In this document: piece by piece, positions 61,439 to 64,000 of the stretch
Position numbering within the stretch: position 1 is the stretch's first letter
Layout: the number at the start of each line of letters is the position of its first letter
Source: Candidatus Rifleibacteriota bacterium
GTDB lineage: Bacteria > Muiribacteriota > Ozemobacteria > Ozemobacterales > Ozemobacteraceae
Assembly: GCA_024710355.1 (NCBI GenBank)
Contig: JANJUX010000051.1
Location: 17,101 to 81,100 of the forward strand
Direction of reading: 5' to 3'
DNA: 64,000 bases
The notes under the pieces: model-generated
What the model saw: only the letters and a program-made list of their open reading frames with translations
The model's database searches: none
What the model was told of the DNA's origin: nothing
Position numbers and translations under genes: made by a program

Positions 61439-63274
61439 ATGCGACATTTTCTGGTAACCCTGGTTGTTCTTTTCAGCTTTTTGACTCTTTCTGCAGATGC
61501 CGGTATTTTTTCGGATGTTCCTTCGGGGCATCCGGCCCTGGCGTCTATCGAAACTCTCTCTGAAAGAGGCATCATTACGGGCTTGAATGACAAAACATTC
61601 GCCGGTGGTCGCGGCGTTACCCGTTACGAGCTTGCCATGGCGGTTTTCAGAGCTATGGCCAGACTTGAAGAGCAGATTTCGGCCGATTGCCCGGCGGTTT
61701 CTGATGAAGACCTCTATCGTATCGATTACCTGAAGAACGAATTTGCCGATGAACTCGGTCTGCTCGGGTTGAGGGTCGAGCTTGCTCAGAATCGCAAAGA
61801 GCTTTTGCGCGAAGAAATTGACCGCCTCAGAGCCGACATCAGAACAACAGAAAAAGCAGTCAAAAATACCGGTGAAAAAGTGAAGATGACGGGTGAATGG
61901 ATGACCCGCCATACCTGGAAAACTCACCGCGAAGATCATGCCAGAAGCGCTTTTGGCGTTGCAAGACCCGGTAACAGCAATAACAGTCTGACCGAATCGC
62001 AGATCCGCCTGAGAATGACAGCCAAAGTCGACGAAAATATTACCATGTTTACCCGATTTCGCCTTTTCAACCGTGGCAGTGATGTCGTTACTGCCATGCC
62101 CTCTGCTCGTGGTGGCGCATTTGGTACTGGCGGAATCGGTGCTCAGACTACCGGTGATATGCAGGTTGATAATGCCTTTCTTGAAGTTAAAAAGGTGTTT
62201 CATGAAGATGACTGGTTTCTTATCGGTAGAAGCACTTTGCAGACTGGTCATGGCCTGCTGTTGAACGCAGATTTAGACGCAATTCGTTACGATCGCCTCT
62301 ATAACAATGATACTTACATGGCTCAGTATATTTTTGACCGGCACAAGGGCTCTTATAAAGATGATGGCCGGGTCGATTTCCGTGGGGTTGCCAATCTCGG
62401 GTTTTCCAGAAAGCTTCAATTCAGCAGTTATTACGCCAATGTGTTTGCCCAGGACAACCCCGATACTCTTAATAAAAGAACCGCCAATGCTGTGAAACAT
62501 GGCACTGGCGCCAGAGAGATGCGCCGCGACCGTCGCCGCGACCTCGAAATCGGTTATACCGGTAAATTTGGTAAAAACCGTCGTTTTACCGCTGATGTGG
62601 CTGTGGCACTCACTGACTATCGGGCCAGCATCGGCAAAGTGACTGCAGCCGACCTGGATGTTGATCTAAAGGGCATGGCCGGGCACACTGCGCTCGCCTG
62701 GAAGGCAACGCAGGCCCTTTCCGCAAAACTTGCCTATAATTGGGGCGATGACCGGTTTGCCGGCGGCTACTCGCTCAGCCTTGACCGGAGATATTCTGAT
62801 TCCCCTGAGACAAACATAGAGGATCTTGCAAGAGGCAATAACTGGTTTCGCAATGGTCTGATCAACATGGGAGATCTGAAAGCCCAGGTAGAGTATCACC
62901 CGGCGGGTAAACACTATTTCAGGCTGGCCGCCGATTTTCTGCGCGAGCTTAAGGATAGGGTAGGTAATGATCTCAGCCATTATCAGGCTAAAAATTACGA
63001 CGGCATTGTGCCGGTCGGCTTTGTGGTCGCCAATTCGGCTTATGACAATTTTAACAATATCGGCATTGCTGACCCGTCGCTGCGGCTGATTACCTTTGAA
63101 TACCGCTACAAACTGACTAAGAATACCCGCCTGCGCGTTGGTGCGGTTAGGTGTGATTTCAGCGGCGATGCTTTCAAAAGTGTCGGTGGTGCCAGACCTG
63201 TGGCTGCAGGCCGCGGCTTCAGGGGCGACTATGATTATCAGATGGTCTGGGCCGAGGTTTTTGGCAGATTTTGA
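61439..63274 (+). CDS. SLH-domain outer-membrane porin-like protein
   Basis: The 611-residue protein starts at the ATG at 61439 (MRHFLVTLVVLFSFLTLSADAG signal, AAGGG upstream). One SLH unit (IFSDVPSGHPALASIETLSERGIITG... YELAMAVFRAMARL, about 25-85) is followed by a coiled coil (about 100-160, LRVELAQNRKELLREEIDRLRADI). A 16-18-strand barrel region ends WAEVFGRF, a C-terminal phenylalanine. The layout matches SLH-coiled-coil-porin proteins that tether the outer membrane to the cell wall in Thermotoga, Deinococcus and similar diderms (family knowledge). The next gene is of the same type. Confidence 0.88.
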   Translation: MRHFLVTLVVLFSFLTLSADAGIFSDVPSGHPALASIETLSERGIITGLNDKTFAGGRGVTRYELAMAVFRAMARLEEQISADCPAVSDEDLYRIDYLKNEFADELGLLGLRVELAQNRKELLREEIDRLRADIRTTEKAVKNTGEKVKMTGEWMTRHTWKTHREDHARSAFGVARPGNSNNSLTESQIRLRMTAKVDENITMFTRFRLFNRGSDVVTAMPSARGGAFGTGGIGAQTTGDMQVDNAFLEVKKVFHEDDWFLIGRSTLQTGHGLLLNADLDAIRYDRLYNNDTYMAQYIFDRHKGSYKDDGRVDFRGVANLGFSRKLQFSSYYANVFAQDNPDTLNKRTANAVKHGTGAREMRRDRRRDLEIGYTGKFGKNRRFTADVAVALTDYRASIGKVTAADLDVDLKGMAGHTALAWKATQALSAKLAYNWGDDRFAGGYSLSLDRRYSDSPETNIEDLARGNNWFRNGLINMGDLKAQVEYHPAGKHYFRLAADFLRELKDRVGNDLSHYQAKNYDGIVPVGFVVANSAYDNFNNIGIADPSLRLITFEYRYKLTKNTRLRVGAVRCDFSGDAFKSVGGARPVAAGRGFRGDYDYQMVWAEVFGRF

Positions 63275-63385
63275 GTTGCAGGCTGTAAAAAATAAATTTC
63301 TTTCATAAATAATCGCAAATGTTTTGTCGAGAAGGGCTTGGCAACAATTTGGCAGGGTTCTTTGAAAAATAATAAAAATTTTTGC

Positions 63386-63414
63386 TTGACAATCGTCAAG
63401 CTCAAACCTATTAT
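63386..63414 (+). promoter_or_regulatory. Near-consensus strong promoter of the second SLH protein gene
   Basis: Perfect TTGACA (63386-63391), a 17-base spacer and TATTAT (63409-63414). The predicted start is near 63421. Confidence 0.8.
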
Positions 63415-63420
63415 CTCGGT

Positions 63421-63688
63421 TTAAGGATTTTGGCAAAAGTGTTTGACAGGTGTCAAAAGGAAGGGGGTGTCACTCTTAATAGGTAGCCTGCCCGATGCGC
63501 CGAAATCTCAGGGGTGTTAATCACCCGGGGGGAAATAAAGGTAGATAAGGATCGACGAAGGATAAGAGAACCGAATACATCGAAGGAAACAAGGACACTT
63601 GATGAAAGCGGTTATCAGAGGCCAGAGAAGATCCGAAGACCATAAAAACCCCATGAAAATCTCAATTCAAAACCTACAGGGGAAAATT
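63421..63688 (+). promoter_or_regulatory. Long structured 5' leader of the second SLH protein gene
   Basis: About 270 bases separate the promoter from the ATG at 63689. They contain GGGTG-TTAAT-CACCC (a perfect five-base-pair hairpin inside a G/C-rich block at about 63505-63535), then a purine-rich AAGG-repeated stretch (63536-63600). No intrinsic terminator is visible. I cannot match it with confidence to a riboswitch class. A stability element for an abundant mRNA or an unknown regulatory RNA fits. Confidence 0.45.
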
Positions 63689-64000
63689 ATGAAACACATT
63701 TCTAAACTTCTTGTAGCAGTTATGGTTCTTTCAGCCGTAGTTGCTTCTGCAAATCCTTTTTCTGACGTTCCGTTTTCACACTGGTCATATGACGCAGTGA
63801 ACAAACTGGCTGCCAAAGGCATCCTTCAGGGCTATCCCGATGGTCGCTTCAAAGGCAATCAGACTGTAACCCGCTATGCTCTCGCCATGGTAACTGCCAA
63901 AATGCTGGCCAACGTTGAACAGATGCTCGAATCAGGCATCGGTACCAACCTGGTAACCAAAGCTGACCTGCAGACCCTCGAAAAACTGACTGTTGAATTC
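63689..64000 (+). CDS. SLH-domain outer-membrane protein, N-terminal part (cut by window edge)
   Basis: The first 104 residues show a signal peptide (MKHISKLLVAVMVLSAVVASA) and one SLH unit (PFSDVPFSHWSYDAVNKLAAKGILQGYPDGRFKGNQTVTRYALAMVTAKML). The start of a helical linker (TKADLQTLEKLTVEF) follows. It belongs to the same class as the preceding porin, probably a major outer-membrane protein given its near-consensus promoter. CAGGGG lies six bases before the ATG. An in-frame ATG at 63602 would add 29 residues and spoil the signal peptide, so it is not used. Confidence 0.9.
   Translation, partial: MKHISKLLVAVMVLSAVVASANPFSDVPFSHWSYDAVNKLAAKGILQGYPDGRFKGNQTVTRYALAMVTAKMLANVEQMLESGIGTNLVTKADLQTLEKLTVEF

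Noticed and set aside
63421..63688. Riboswitch (cyclic-di-GMP-I or ydaO type) in the SLH leader
   Set aside because: Fragments such as AGGTAGC and GATG resemble parts of the cyclic-di-GMP-I consensus, but the GCACAGGGCAAACC half is absent and the ydaO core cannot be completed.
63602..63688. In-frame upstream ATG extending the last gene by 29 codons
   Set aside because: It would put a charged segment before a clean signal peptide, and the ATG at 63689 has CAGGGG at proper spacing.

Overview
The window looks like a chromosome segment of a diderm (two-membrane) bacterium from a poorly sampled lineage. The evidence for an outer membrane is an LptF/LptG-type permease, several signal-peptide beta-barrel proteins ending in phenylalanine, lipoproteins, and SLH-plus-barrel proteins that open with the FSDVP motif. 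At the same time spoVG, glmU and prs lie in that order, and tmk sits near a yaaR homologue, which is a Bacillota-like arrangement. This mixture, with many TPR, HEAT and zinc-ribbon proteins, is what I would expect of Candidatus Riflebacteria or a relative. That placement is an inference from gene style, not a database result.

Layout. Bases 1-4276 (minus) are the start of a type I polyketide synthase (KS-AT-DH, then the beginning of a methyltransferase) that runs off the left edge. Bases 4578-9527 encode a large repeat lipoprotein that ends in a strong terminator. Bases 9706-13811 are a three-gene phosphorelay: a binding-protein histidine kinase, a single-domain receiver and a hybrid kinase. 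Bases 13874-17583 (minus) are a HEAT/TPR protein and a secreted protein. Bases 17778-21305 hold two small plus-strand genes and, on minus, an M55 peptidase, a YitT permease and a 44-residue zinc-ribbon gene. Bases 21368-27842 are a tight four-gene unit: an output-less Cache-like sensor, an exported TPR protein, a cytoplasmic helical-repeat protein and a CHASE2-GAF-GGDEF diguanylate cyclase. It converges with a sigma-54 activator. Bases 29480-33706 encode an outer-membrane barrel, a YmdB-like protein that has lost its metal ligands, and a GAF-GAF-HD-GYP phosphodiesterase. Bases 33710-35608 are an apparently complete group IIC intron placed just behind the terminator of a WbpM/CapD-type sugar dehydratase (35670-37601, minus).

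Bases 37711-39857 are three envelope genes (zinc ribbon/SLH, AMIN/STN, SLH/carboxypeptidase-regulatory). Bases 39865-45571 (minus) are one operon: truncated glmU, prs, a TPR lipoprotein, a small membrane protein and a radical SAM protein. Next come tRNA-Gln(UUG), spoVG with a barrel gene, and a LipM/LplA-type acyltransferase. Bases 48129-49428 are an HD phosphohydrolase and an orphan ABC ATPase. Opposite them is an unusual J-like/TPR/cold-shock fusion. Bases 50971-61356 are a long plus-strand run: lptF-like, argS, zinc-ribbon TPR protein, anti-sigma kinase and antagonist, tmk, GAF-GGDEF cyclase, yaaR and rapZ. The window closes with two SLH outer-membrane proteins. The second lies behind a near-consensus promoter and a leader of about 270 nucleotides, and it is cut by the window edge.

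The theme is envelope biology tied to cyclic-di-GMP. Two GGDEF proteins with intact active sites and inhibitory sites and one HD-GYP protein are encoded near Cache, CHASE2 and RsbW/RsbV-type modules and many TPR scaffolds. The best candidates for something undescribed are the four-gene Cache/TPR/TPR/CHASE2-GGDEF unit, the metal-less YmdB protein beside the HD-GYP gene, the J-like/TPR/cold-shock fusion, and a possible small RNA carrying an anti-Shine-Dalgarno motif near 48033-48076.
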